From Flavobacterium sp. LC2016-13 (GTDB taxonomy: Bacteria; Bacteroidota; Bacteroidia; Flavobacteriales; Flavobacteriaceae), in assembly GCF_009707955.1 (NCBI RefSeq), contig NZ_WMDQ01000002.1, positions 496,001 through 560,000 of the forward strand: a stretch of 64,000 nucleotides of DNA, given 5' to 3'. Positions 26,754 through 34,277 of this stretch are shown here, piece by piece. The notes beneath the pieces were generated by a model. The model was given only the letters and a program-made list of their open reading frames with translations. It was not told the DNA's origin and searched no databases. Made by a program: the position numbers and the translations under genes. Every line of letters starts with the position of its first letter. Positions within the stretch are counted from its first letter, which is position 1.

Positions 26754-28001
26754 ATGATACTTCAATTGAAAGTTAAAAACTACCGATCATATAAAGAAGA
26801 AACAGTTTTCTCTATGGAAGCAAATGATTCTTCTTCTAAGTTATTTAATGTATGGGAAATAGAAAATGAAAAAGAAAGCTTTAAGTTACTTAAGACAGCA
26901 ATAATATACGGTGCTAATGCTTCGGGTAAGTCAAACATTATTAGGGTATTATTTGAATTAACATATTTAATTTTAAATAAACCTGTAATTGACCAAAAAA
27001 TTAGGATATATGAGCCGTTTTTATTTGATAAAAATTCTAGTAATAAGCCAACAGAAATCGAATTAAGGTTCAAAGGTCCTAATAATTTAAAATATGAATA
27101 TAGAGTAATTATTTATAATAATATAATATTAGAGGAAGATCTATATTTCTTTCCTGAGGGAGAAAAAATAAATCTTTTTTCTAGGAAACCATTTGATCCA
27201 GAAACTCATTTTCAAAAAGGAACATTAGGAGATTTATACAATAATAAGGAATATAATCTTTTTGAAAACCAATTGTTGTTATCAAAATTCGGTGATGATG
27301 AACCACATGAATTGTTGACCCAAGTATTTTTGTATTTTAGAACCTATAGTGTTATAAATGCAACCAATAAAATGCATAGACAACTTACAGAAACAGAATT
27401 GATTGACTATCTGTATAATAATGAAATTATTAAAGAAAAATTATCAAAGTTAATTAAAGGAGCGGATACAAAAGTCAATAATATTTTAATTGTAAAAGAT
27501 CAGGAAAGAAACTTAGGAAATTCAAGAAAGGTTAATTACTCGGTTTTTGGAAATCATGATGTTTATGATAATGATAGAATTATAGAAGAATATAATTTAC
27601 CTATAAAAGAAGAATCTGTAGGTACTCAATCTTTATATTTTATTGGTGCCGAAGTTCTTAAAGTTTTAGATAAGGGAGGTGTAATAATTGTTGATGAATT
27701 AGATACTAGTTTACATCCTTATTTAACGAAAATGATTGTTATGTTATTTCAATCAAATACGACTAATCCAAAAAATGCTCAATTGATCTTTACTACTCAT
27801 GATGTCTCCCTTTTGGATAAAGATTTAATTCGTCAGGACCAAATTTGGATAGCAGAAAAAAATGAGAAAGGTAGTACTGATTTATATTCATTACAGGACT
27901 TTGAAGAGCTAAAAGAAGATGTACCGTTAGAAAGATGGTATTTAGCGGGAAAATTTGGTGGTTTACCTCAAATAAAGTCAATTGAATCCTTATTTGAATA
28001 A
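26754..28001 (+). CDS. AAA ATPase (AbiLi/RloA-like) of a two-gene defence system
   Basis: 415 aa. Starts MILQLKVKNYRSYKEETVFS, as in AAA15/AAA21 OLD-type ATPases. Walker A is GANASGKS (53-60), Walker B GGVIIVDELDTSLHP (acidic pair near 314-315) and the switch LIFTTHDVSLLD. Together with the RloB protein encoded three bases downstream it corresponds to the AbiL pair known from Lactococcus, where an ATPase licenses a TOPRIM-like effector. Expected to act in the cytoplasm during phage infection. Confidence 0.88.
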   Translation: MILQLKVKNYRSYKEETVFSMEANDSSSKLFNVWEIENEKESFKLLKTAIIYGANASGKSNIIRVLFELTYLILNKPVIDQKIRIYEPFLFDKNSSNKPTEIELRFKGPNNLKYEYRVIIYNNIILEEDLYFFPEGEKINLFSRKPFDPETHFQKGTLGDLYNNKEYNLFENQLLLSKFGDDEPHELLTQVFLYFRTYSVINATNKMHRQLTETELIDYLYNNEIIKEKLSKLIKGADTKVNNILIVKDQERNLGNSRKVNYSVFGNHDVYDNDRIIEEYNLPIKEESVGTQSLYFIGAEVLKVLDKGGVIIVDELDTSLHPYLTKMIVMLFQSNTTNPKNAQLIFTTHDVSLLDKDLIRQDQIWIAEKNEKGSTDLYSLQDFEELKEDVPLERWYLAGKFGGLPQIKSIESLFE

Positions 28002-28004
28002 ATT

Positions 28005-29105
28005 ATGTCACAACATTTTAGAAAAACGATACTAATTATTTGTGAAGGGGCTAGGACAGAACCCGACTATTTTAAAGAATTCAGAGATATTATTATTAGT
28101 AAAGATGCAGACATCTATATAAAATTAGATCCAATTCCTAAAGATGACAAAGAAAAGGCGGAAATAGAAAAAAAAACAAAGCTTAGAGAAGGTGGAAGAA
28201 CTCGGGTTCTAAAACATACAGCTATTCAATTTCCAGATTTAATGGTCGAAGATAGATACTTGTCACAACCAACTTATTATGTCAGAAAGGCTCAATTGGG
28301 ACTAGTAGATTCAGTATATGATGAAGTATGGGCAGTATATGATAAAGATGGACATGCTTCACATCAAGAAGCAGTTGAATTAGCGCAAAATAGAATTAAT
28401 AATAAAAATGTAAATATAGCATTTAACAGCATATCATTTGAATATTGGATTTTATTACATTTTGAAAGTAATCCAACTGTTTTTCAAAAATCAATGTGTC
28501 GTACAAATCTTCCTGATGATAAAAAAGAATATCATTTTTGTGGACAAAATACTCATGCTTTAGATTGTCAAGGTAGAAATTGTGTCTGTGGGAGAATAGT
28601 TGATCAGGGTTACTTATTGTACGAAATGCCTAAAAAAGAATTTCTCTTTTCGCAATATTTTCCGAATGTAAATCAAGCAATTGAAAGAGCTGTGAAATTA
28701 AAAAACAGTTACAGAGGAAATCATTTACCAGTCTATAATTTAAACCCATACACAACAACTCATAGAATAGTTTTTAAATTATTACAATTACCTGATGTTG
28801 ATTATACTTGGTTTGAATTTGAGGAAATTCAAAGAGTTGGTAGTTTTTCATTTTCATTTCAAATTCAAAACTCTATTTTGGAAATTGAAGTAATAAATAG
28901 TGCAAATGAAAGACAATTTTTAAATATTGAAGATATATGTTTTATTAATAGTAGTGGTAATATTCAAGCATTTGGTCAGCGAAGCTTAATTGATGATAAT
29001 TTTTCATTTCAGATAGATTTAAATAGCATACAAGGTTTTAATGCAACTTTTATTGCTATTAAAAAAATTGAAAATCAATATTTGATTACAGAATTACCTT
29101 ATTAG
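28005..29105 (+). CDS. RloB-domain protein (AbiLii-like effector)
   Basis: 366 aa. The TOPRIM-like entry IICEGARTEPDYF (E14) and the acidic VYDKDGH (D113, D115) are the expected metal-binding sites of RloB/OLD nucleases. The ISFEYWILLHF motif is a family hallmark. Oddly, a cluster of five Cys between about residues 165 and 197 (CRTNLPDDKK to GRNCVCG) looks like a zinc-binding insert, and a C-terminal beta-rich domain of about 90 residues follows (GSFSFSFQIQNSILEIEVIN). ATG lies three bases after the ATPase stop, so they are cotranslated. Confidence 0.87.
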   Translation: MSQHFRKTILIICEGARTEPDYFKEFRDIIISKDADIYIKLDPIPKDDKEKAEIEKKTKLREGGRTRVLKHTAIQFPDLMVEDRYLSQPTYYVRKAQLGLVDSVYDEVWAVYDKDGHASHQEAVELAQNRINNKNVNIAFNSISFEYWILLHFESNPTVFQKSMCRTNLPDDKKEYHFCGQNTHALDCQGRNCVCGRIVDQGYLLYEMPKKEFLFSQYFPNVNQAIERAVKLKNSYRGNHLPVYNLNPYTTTHRIVFKLLQLPDVDYTWFEFEEIQRVGSFSFSFQIQNSILEIEVINSANERQFLNIEDICFINSSGNIQAFGQRSLIDDNFSFQIDLNSIQGFNATFIAIKKIENQYLITELPY

Positions 29106-29239
29106 CGTATTTTGATTTTTTTCTCATATTTGAAAAAATCCCCCATTCACCTAAGAGTTTTTATGCAAAAATGTGCGGATGTTTCGTGACTTCGCACTGA
29201 TAATCTCGATCAGATAAAAAAAATAATTCTCATAAACAA

Positions 29240-29647
29240 TTATTTATTAATCAATTTCTCAAGCCTAACCATCATTTCATCTTTCTCTTTCAACATTCTT
29301 TCATAAAGAGCAATTTTTTCTTCATGAAGTGAAATCAATTTTTCAATTGGATGAATATTAATTGTTCCGTAATTAAAAGAATTACTGAAAGCGTGTTCTC
29401 CAAAAGTATTAGAAATAATATTCACTGCTTGTTCCTCATCAAAATTCTGAAAAGCTTCCACAGGAATTTTTAATGCATGTGAGATTTGATCCAATATATC
29501 ATTTTCAATTACATCTTTTTGCTCCAGCATAGAAATTTTCTTTTGGTTCCAGTCATTTCCCAGATCAAAAGCTAATGCTTCTTGTTTTATGCCAAGCATT
29601 TCTCTGAAGCGTTTTACGTTTCTTCCCTGATGTATTTTCTGTTCCAT
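29240..29647 (-). CDS. XRE-type helix-turn-helix protein, copy 1
   Basis: 135 aa from ATG 29647. The HTH reads RFREMLGIKQEALAFDLGND, followed by WNQKKISMLEQKDVI and a C-terminal coiled coil (LISLHEEKIALYERMLKEKD). A longer frame to 29713 exists, but its TTG start lies in a TATCTTTG -7 box, so it is rejected. It is near-identical in domain layout to 41126-41530, with most residues conserved except a variable stretch (about residues 85-105). It probably regulates transcription; the target is unknown. Confidence 0.85.
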   Translation of the reverse strand: MEQKIHQGRNVKRFREMLGIKQEALAFDLGNDWNQKKISMLEQKDVIENDILDQISHALKIPVEAFQNFDEEQAVNIISNTFGEHAFSNSFNYGTINIHPIEKLISLHEEKIALYERMLKEKDEMMVRLEKLINK

Positions 29648-29710
29648 AATGAATATCAATTTTACTGAAGGCTCAAAGATAAAGCCATTTGGCTTAAAAA
29701 TCCTGAGTTT

Positions 29711-29742
29711 CAAAGATAAAAAAATATCCCATAAAACATCAA
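29711..29742 (-). promoter_or_regulatory. Promoter of XRE copy 1
   Basis: On the minus strand: TTG (29742-29740), a 21-base spacer and TATCTTTG (29718-29711). The same -7 box and about 110 bases around it are conserved upstream of the second XRE gene (-7 at 41594-41601). Confidence 0.5.
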
Positions 29743-29752
29743 TTTTGTCAGA

Positions 29753-29818
29753 TATTATATCCGCATTCCGAATAAATTATCCTTTTGAAAAAATAGAATT
29801 TCGCTTGCGAATTTTAAA
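29753..29818. repeat. 66-base direct repeat, left copy
   Basis: Matches 34202-34267 at 57 of 66 positions, same orientation and no gaps; begins TATTATATCCGCATT and ends GAATTTTAAA. The two copies bracket the ThiF/LuxR/GNAT/NHLP/protease block. The remainder of 29648-29948 is promoter-like AT-rich sequence. Confidence 0.7.
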
Positions 29819-29948
29819 AAATTTCTGTTTTGATATTGTTATAATTAATTCAATTTATCAACCGGAATAAAATCAATTTTCAAATATCATATTATTACTT
29901 TTGTGCTATCTTTCAAAGATAAATTATAATTATTTGTAAAATTTAGAC

Positions 29949-30695
29949 ATGAATCAACGACATATAAGAAACAGACTTTATATTAGTCCTGAAGAACAAG
30001 AATTAATAAAAAATACTCCCGTATTATTAGGCGGCGCGGGTATAGGCAGTGTTATTGCCGAATGTTTATTAAGACTGGGTTTCGAAACCATGACCATAAT
30101 AGATGGCGATGTTGTTGAATTATCAAATTTAAACAGACAAAATTATACCGAAAAAGATATTTCAAAACCTAAGGTAGAAGCTCTTAAAGAAAGATTACTT
30201 GCGATTAATAGTGAAGCGAAAATTACAATTCATAATTGTTTTTTAACACCCGAAAATGCCGAAGATTATATAAAAGATCATAAAATTGCCATAAACGCTT
30301 TAGATTTTACTTCAGACGTTCCGCTTTTGTTTGACTCTATTTGCCAGAAAAAAAAGATACCGGTTTTGCATCCGTATAATTTAGGATGGGGAGCATTGGT
30401 ATTGGTCATTTCAGATGATGAAGGATTGGATGTTTTAAGAAAACCGGACCAAAAATTTAGCGAAATTAATGTCGTCGATTATGTTTTAGAATATATGAGA
30501 TATTGGGAAAATCCGCAGGACTGGCTCGAAAAAATTCTGGGTGAATATATAAATGAAAACAAAAATATTTCGCCTCCGCAACTTTCTATTGCTTCCTGGT
30601 TAGTGGCCGGACTATGCAGTAATATTGCGTTTGATATTTGCACCAATAAGCGTATAAAAGTATTTCCGGAGTTTTATTTAACGACAATCAGATAA
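29949..30695 (+). CDS. E1-like ThiF/MoeB-family adenylyltransferase
   Basis: 248 aa. ATP-binding Rossmann motif LLGGAGIGS (26-34), IIDGDVVELSNLNRQ (50-64, with the conserved acid, Asn and Arg that bind ATP-Mg) and K74. E1-like enzymes adenylate a carboxy-terminal carboxylate. There is no CxxC zinc pair and no rhodanese or ubiquitin-like partner nearby, so a thiamin or molybdopterin role is unlikely. Stand-alone E1-like proteins also modify RiPP precursors (MccB, PaaA). An NHLP peptide is encoded 1.9 kb downstream, which makes peptide modification the more interesting possibility. Confidence 0.88.
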   Translation: MNQRHIRNRLYISPEEQELIKNTPVLLGGAGIGSVIAECLLRLGFETMTIIDGDVVELSNLNRQNYTEKDISKPKVEALKERLLAINSEAKITIHNCFLTPENAEDYIKDHKIAINALDFTSDVPLLFDSICQKKKIPVLHPYNLGWGALVLVISDDEGLDVLRKPDQKFSEINVVDYVLEYMRYWENPQDWLEKILGEYINENKNISPPQLSIASWLVAGLCSNIAFDICTNKRIKVFPEFYLTTIR

Positions 30696-30739
30696 AAAAA
30701 ACATGAAATCTAAAATGGTAATCTAAACAGATTACTTTT

Positions 30740-31504
30740 TTAGATTAATTTATTGCTGGTTACAAAAGCAATTGCTTCTGAAATATTCGTTACTTCTAAT
30801 TTTTCAAAAAGTTTTCTTCTGTGAAATTTTACCGTATCGGGCGAAATAAATAGCGCTTTGGCAATTTCATTTATAGTAAAACCCCTGGTAGAAAATTGTA
30901 AAATTTCTTTGTCTCTTTTAGATAAAGTAATTTTTTTAGAATCTTCCCAATGATTCAGTTCAAGATTATACTTTAGAACTGTGTTTTCTCCGTTTCTGTG
31001 TATTTTGATATTACCCGCCTTACGTTCAGATGATAATGAAATAATGCATATTGCTTTCCATATTTTTCCACTTGAGGTCAAAAAAACAGGAGTAAGTTTT
31101 TGATTGATTAAAATTAATTTTCCTTCCTGATTTCTTAAATGAAAATCATAAGATATGGTATAAAGAGTGCGATCTTCTAAGGCTGTTTTTTCATAAAAAT
31201 CAAATCCAACCATATTAATTTTTAATAATAATTCTAAATCGGCTTCAGGAACATGTTTAAAATAAAATGAATAGCCCATTTCAAGGACTTCTTCTGCCGT
31301 GTTGCCGCATAAAAATAATGGGTTGTCAGAAACAAACTCAAATCCTTGTACTAAATAATCTATAACATAAAGACTTGTGTATGTTGCTCTTGCAAATGCC
31401 TTAATAGGTTCTAAATAATCAAATATTTTAGACCTTTCTTCATCTGTCATACCATAAATGGTATTTCTGGAATCAAAAAAGGAGTTTAAATCCTGTTCTT
31501 TCAT
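30740..31504 (-). CDS. PAS-like plus LuxR-type HTH transcriptional regulator
   Basis: 254 aa from ATG 31504 (an in-frame ATG six codons upstream at 31522 is also possible). The N-terminal 130-170 residues look PAS-like (FSDNPLFLCGNTAEEVLEMG-type sensor pocket, then beta strands with FHLRNQEGKLILINQ). The C-terminal LuxR/GerE HTH reads LSKRDKEILQFSTRGFTINE and continues through DTVKFHRRKLFEKLEV. It is divergent from the GNAT/NHLP operon, and a perfect CRP-like palindrome lies just upstream. Probably the local regulator of the GNAT-NHLP-protease operon. Confidence 0.87.
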   Translation of the reverse strand: MKEQDLNSFFDSRNTIYGMTDEERSKIFDYLEPIKAFARATYTSLYVIDYLVQGFEFVSDNPLFLCGNTAEEVLEMGYSFYFKHVPEADLELLLKINMVGFDFYEKTALEDRTLYTISYDFHLRNQEGKLILINQKLTPVFLTSSGKIWKAICIISLSSERKAGNIKIHRNGENTVLKYNLELNHWEDSKKITLSKRDKEILQFSTRGFTINEIAKALFISPDTVKFHRRKLFEKLEVTNISEAIAFVTSNKLI

Positions 31505-31543
31505 TTGGATAATTTTGATCAAATTTAATTTTTTTTCTTGTTA

Positions 31544-31563
31544 TGTGTGACAATAATCACACA
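31544..31563. promoter_or_regulatory. Perfect CRP-like palindrome between the LuxR and GNAT genes
   Basis: TGTGTGA, six bases CAATAA, TCACACA: a perfect 7-bp-arm inverted repeat whose core TGTGA-N6-TCACA equals the classical CRP/FNR-family consensus. It is 40 bases upstream of the LuxR start and about 270 bases upstream of the GNAT gene. The region also contains the inverted pair TACTAC/GTAGTA (31783-31802). No gene is seen in 31523-31830. Confidence 0.6.
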
Positions 31564-31830
31564 GATCTTTGAAAAAAAATATTTTATTATAACTTATTGA
31601 TTATTAGTTTTTAGACGCTTTGTGGGTTACATTAACTATAGCGTTTTCTTTTAAAATAAATAAAGTCAATATTTACTAAAAGCTGGTTGGTCAATTCTTC
31701 TTTATCACATCATTTTATCTCTTCATAATTATATTTTAAAGACAATATTATGCTGCAATATAATTTTTTGCAGATGGCTTAATACTACTATTTAGTGTAG
31801 TAATAGTGCAGTTTTCTACAATTAGTTTTG

Positions 31831-32532
31831 ATGGTAACCAAAAGCAAATGGACTCTCATGACTATTAACCAGAATTACCTTCAAAGATTAGAATTAGATC
31901 AATTAACAGAATTAGCAAAGTTTGTAGTAGAAGAAAACTTTAATCATCATTGCGAGAATGTAAGTACCGAAAAAATTGACACAGATACAGAAGAAGTTTA
32001 TAATGAAGAATTGAATTATTTTAAAGATTCGGAAATTTTTGTTGCCAAAGATTTCTCAGGAAATATTCAAGGATCGATCAGAGTAATTAAATGGGATTAT
32101 GAGACGAAGCTTCCGCTTCAGAAAATTTTTGATATTAATCCTTTAAATGTTTTAAATCTTTCAGAAAATTTATCCTCTGTTTGGCACATTGGACGATTTG
32201 CGACGAAAAGAAACATAAAAGATAAAACACTATTTAGAAGACTAATGGTGTGTGCAATTGCTCCTTTATGCGAGCAAAAAAAAGGAATTGCTTTTGCAGA
32301 GTGTGATAGCAAACTGTTAAGAATTATGAATTTGCTTGGTATACAAGCCGAAGTTATAGGAAATTCTATTAATTATCTGGGTTCTGAAACGATACCGATA
32401 GCAATGAGTTATGATGGTTTGAAAAAGTTTTATGCTGATAATAAATTTTTGATAACATCTGATAATATTGATAAAATGCCTAATAAAACATTTCAAAATA
32501 AGGAGTTTAAATACTCTGTACTAACAGCTTAA
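31831..32532 (+). CDS. FeeM/LuxI-fold GNAT N-acyltransferase-like protein
   Basis: 233 aa from ATG 31831; ATG 31858 is equally possible, and a TAGTTTTG box ends at 31830, which would favour the later one. The first half has FVAKDFSGNIQGSIRVIKWD, the second SSVWHIGRFATKRNIKDKTL, AIAPLCEQKKGIAFAECDSK and LLGIQAEVIGNSINYLG. An (S)VWHIGRFA strand followed by a helix and FAECDxKLLRI is the pattern of N-acyl amino acid synthases (FeeM) and of the GNAT maturases that attach fatty acyl groups in selidamide-type RiPPs. It would use acyl-ACP or acyl-CoA. The next gene encodes an NHLP peptide, a likely substrate. Confidence 0.75.
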   Translation: MVTKSKWTLMTINQNYLQRLELDQLTELAKFVVEENFNHHCENVSTEKIDTDTEEVYNEELNYFKDSEIFVAKDFSGNIQGSIRVIKWDYETKLPLQKIFDINPLNVLNLSENLSSVWHIGRFATKRNIKDKTLFRRLMVCAIAPLCEQKKGIAFAECDSKLLRIMNLLGIQAEVIGNSINYLGSETIPIAMSYDGLKKFYADNKFLITSDNIDKMPNKTFQNKEFKYSVLTA

Positions 32533-32635
32533 AATATTATGATGTATGATAATTAATGAATTCTCTGCAAATACGGTATAGATTAATAATCTTTGATAAG
32601 TGCGAAGTAAAAGTTGAATTTTAAGAATAAATAAA

Positions 32636-32896
32636 ATGATTTTAACAGAAGAACAAAAAAAAGGCCAGGATGTGTTTTTTAAGATAATTACAGAAGCCTG
32701 GGAAAACGATGATTTTAAGGAATCATTAATTACTAATCCCGAAGAAACATTAGAAAAATTTTTTGGGAGAAGTTTGCCAAACGTAAAAAAAATTAAAGTA
32801 ACAGATCAGTCTGATCCGGAATATTTATACATCAATATTCCGATACAGCTAAAGCATACTGATCAGGAATTAAACGAAAAAAAAAAAGCAAATTAA
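32636..32896 (+). CDS. NHLP (nitrile-hydratase-like leader) peptide, RiPP precursor or carrier
   Basis: 86 aa. The leader motif is unmistakable: MILTEEQKKGQDVFFKIITE, DDFKESLITNPEETLEKFFG, then VKKIKVTDQSDPEYLYINIP. This is the truncated nitrile-hydratase-alpha fold used as leader by proteusins and other RiPPs. The 17 residues after YINIP (IQLKHTDQELNEKKKAN) contain no Gly-Gly cleavage site, Cys, Ser or run of core-like residues, but do contain several Lys. Either the core is this short Lys-rich tail, or the protein serves as a free carrier. It lies 103 bases after the acyltransferase and 103 before the protease gene. Confidence 0.87.
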   Translation: MILTEEQKKGQDVFFKIITEAWENDDFKESLITNPEETLEKFFGRSLPNVKKIKVTDQSDPEYLYINIPIQLKHTDQELNEKKKAN

Positions 32897-32999
32897 ACAG
32901 GGCAAATTCATGTAACTCTGTTATTACAGACTATGAAAGTTTGTATAATTCTTTGCGAAACATATATAAATAGGGCCAACGTCAAATTTCGTAATAATA

Positions 33000-34142
33000 A
33001 TGAATAATACACTTACACTCGAACGAATTGATCAAGTTGTATCAATTGATTTATCTTATGAACTTAAAGCTTATTTGTTTAACAAATTCTCGTTAAATGA
33101 TGACTATGAGGTATCTAGTATTGTCGAAGATGAGGGAATTCAATTTTGGAAAGAAACGTTATTTAATTTTTCCGGCAGAAAAGACATTTTTGGTCTATTA
33201 AAAGAATGTTACTCACCATTGAATTTTTTGATTGAAAAAGAAAGTGATAAAATAGAACGCTATATCGATGTTGTTTTAAAAGGAAAAACGAATGATATAA
33301 AATTAAAGCATTATCAAAAATTAGAAGATTCAAAAAATATCAGATTTGAAGTTCATGAAAGCATCGCAGGCAAAATCCCGGTTTTAATCATACCTCACAA
33401 AGAAGATTTTGCAAAAATAGTACAATGTTTAGTTTATAAAAATAATCCGGTAACCATTCCTTCATCAATGGGAGCCGTATTATTGAATGGTCTTAACAAT
33501 TCGAAACGATTAAATACGATCAAAAAAAACTGGTTGCAAAATAATCCATCAGGAGATTGGAACACAGAATTTTTAGATAATGTAATGCCCAATAAATCTT
33601 TATATAAAGATAAAATGATCATTTTAAGCACAAAACCTTACAGCAATGTAAGGGCAAGCCAATTAGGATTAACAGAGGATTTATGGAATTCATATTCAGT
33701 TTCTATTCGAAAAGAACATGAATTTACGCATTTGTATACGCTTAAAAAATACGGACAAGCCACCGATAATTTGCACGATGATTTAATAGCCGATTACATT
33801 GGTATTATTAAAACTACATGGAATTATAATAAAATGTGGATGTTAACCTTTATGGGTTTAGAAAATTATCCTCATTACAGAGAAGGTGGCAGATTAGAAA
33901 ATTATCTAAAAGATGGTAAATTATCTTCGGATGATTTTAGACAATTGATTAAAATTGTAAAAAATGCAATCGAAAACATCGCTATTTTTGATAAATACAT
34001 CGGAAAACTTAGATCGACCAGAGATCAAATGTGCAGAATTGATGCACTTTGCGAAATAGGATTAATCGATTTGGCATCTGCAAATGGTGCCGATTTATTG
34101 ATTGAGATTTATTATGAAAATTTTCATCGCGAATTATTTTAA
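33000..34142 (+). CDS. HEFTH metalloprotease-like protein of unknown family
   Basis: 380 aa, no signal peptide or membrane segment. A zincin-type motif HEFTH is at 240-244 (SIRKEHEFTHLYTLKKYG), followed 15-20 residues later by an acidic NLHDDLIADYIG that could supply the third zinc ligand. Upstream sequence includes VTIPSSMGAVLLNGLNN (151-167) and LYKDKMIILSTKPYSNVRAS (201-220), which look conserved and structured. I cannot name the family. Placement after the NHLP gene suggests a maturation or carrier-cleaving peptidase. It could also be a catalytically inert family member. Confidence 0.75.
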   Translation: MNNTLTLERIDQVVSIDLSYELKAYLFNKFSLNDDYEVSSIVEDEGIQFWKETLFNFSGRKDIFGLLKECYSPLNFLIEKESDKIERYIDVVLKGKTNDIKLKHYQKLEDSKNIRFEVHESIAGKIPVLIIPHKEDFAKIVQCLVYKNNPVTIPSSMGAVLLNGLNNSKRLNTIKKNWLQNNPSGDWNTEFLDNVMPNKSLYKDKMIILSTKPYSNVRASQLGLTEDLWNSYSVSIRKEHEFTHLYTLKKYGQATDNLHDDLIADYIGIIKTTWNYNKMWMLTFMGLENYPHYREGGRLENYLKDGKLSSDDFRQLIKIVKNAIENIAIFDKYIGKLRSTRDQMCRIDALCEIGLIDLASANGADLLIEIYYENFHRELF

Positions 34143-34201
34143 ATCTATTCTTTTTAAGATTTAAAAAAAAACGTTTTCCGAAGAGTTCTCTTGGAAATCG
34201 G

Positions 34202-34267
34202 TATTATATCCGCATTTTGAATAGATTATCCTTTTGAAAGAACGCAATTTCGCTGGAGAATTTTAAA
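34202..34267. repeat. 66-base direct repeat, right copy
   Basis: Partner of 29753-29818 (57 of 66 identical). It is preceded by CCGAAGAGTTCTCTTGGAAA (34177-34196), a fragment of another dispersed repeat family, and ends ten bases before the next ORF. Confidence 0.7.
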
Positions 34268-34277
34268 TCTTCGTAGT

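Noticed and set aside
29240..29713. N-terminally extended version of XRE copy 1 (TTG start at 29713)
   Set aside because: The TTG lies in the -7 promoter box, and the extension is a conserved leader rather than protein.
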